From J054 sp965223095 (lineage in GTDB: Bacteria > Pseudomonadota > Gammaproteobacteria > Steroidobacterales > GCA-2729495): DNA of 64,000 bases. This document shows, piece by piece, positions 63,785-64,000 of this stretch. The notes under the pieces were generated by a model. The model was not told the DNA's origin. It made no database searches and was given only the letters and a program-made list of their open reading frames with translations. The first letter of the stretch is position 1, and every line of letters starts with the position of its first letter. The stretch lies in assembly GCA_965223095.1 (NCBI GenBank), contig OZ244979.1, positions 682,001-746,000 on the forward strand. Reading direction: 5' to 3'. A program made the translations under genes and the position numbers.

Positions 63785-64000
63785 TTCTGGTTTTGTACTA
63801 ATAGCCGTATTATCGCGCAGATAATCGGAACTCGCCAGGAAACGCGTCCTTTTGCTATGCTATTGTCAAATCGTTTTTAGAAATAATTTATACCGGGTTG
63901 GCGATGGGTGCGAATTTTTGGTTCGAGTTAAGCAGGTAACGGCTGTGAGTTCGAATTTTTACTTCGCATAGCTGTGTGACCTCCTATCCAGGCTCCGTTG

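Overview
The window is a moderately GC-rich bacterial chromosome segment that reads as gammaproteobacterial. Conserved gammaproteobacterial blocks show this: priA-argS-SPOR protein, the def-fmt-rsmB-DUF4390-ntrY-ntrX run, and lysM-dprA-smg-topA-tsaC. A TonB-dependent receptor beside a TPR-sulfotransferase, an NhaA antiporter and secreted c-type cytochromes suggest a free-living, possibly marine, heterotroph. I cannot assign genus or family. No rRNA, tRNA, CRISPR array or transposase gene was seen.

Layout. 0-1.5 kb: an ECF-type sigma-factor operon (minus strand), cut by the window start. 1.45-1.8 kb: an AT-rich gap with four DnaA-box-like sequences, origin-like in appearance, just upstream of priA. 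1.8-8.9 kb: priA, argS, a SPOR protein, a PLP enzyme and nhaA. 8.9-12.6 kb: small accessory genes and a decayed ATPase. 12.6-19.7 kb: the ntrX/ntrY-DUF4390-rsmB-fmt-def operon (minus). 19.9-25.9 kb: lysM-dprA-smg-topA-tsaC (plus). 25.98-34.3 kb: an accessory block sitting where tsaC and aroE are commonly close together. It holds a large subtilase, two rhodaneses, a di-heme peroxidase, a Tat-exported metallophosphoesterase, a monoheme cytochrome, a MAPEG protein and tag. 34.45 kb: aroE, broken by a frameshift as given here. 35.4-39.6 kb: TonB receptor and TPR-sulfotransferase. 39.6-48.7 kb: membrane proteins, gor, prlC, xthA and an HD-domain protein, interspersed with a family of inverted-repeat elements. 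48.8-52.5 kb: a candidate peptide-modification locus. 52.7-59 kb: putA, a bacterioferritin-like gene, a hydrolase and an AraC regulator. 59.5-63.8 kb: an ABC export/lipoprotein-handling operon.

The most interesting part is 48.8-52.5 kb. A 48-residue ORF with a strong ribosome-binding site ends in six consecutive tetrapeptides, each closing with lysine. A perfect rho-independent terminator follows, and then a protein with the HEXXH peptide-modification signature. An ATP-grasp gene diverges from it and a glycosyltransferase converges on it. I read this as a candidate RiPP-type locus (ribosomally made, enzyme-modified peptide). The precursor, product and participation of the flanking genes are inference.

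Second, inverted repeats with ends close to GGGGTCGAACCG lie at 41.6, 42.4, 46.7, 47.9 and 56.9 kb. At most of their gene-facing ends the stop codon of the neighbouring gene abuts or overlaps the repeat, which suggests that the repeats supply stop codons and terminators.
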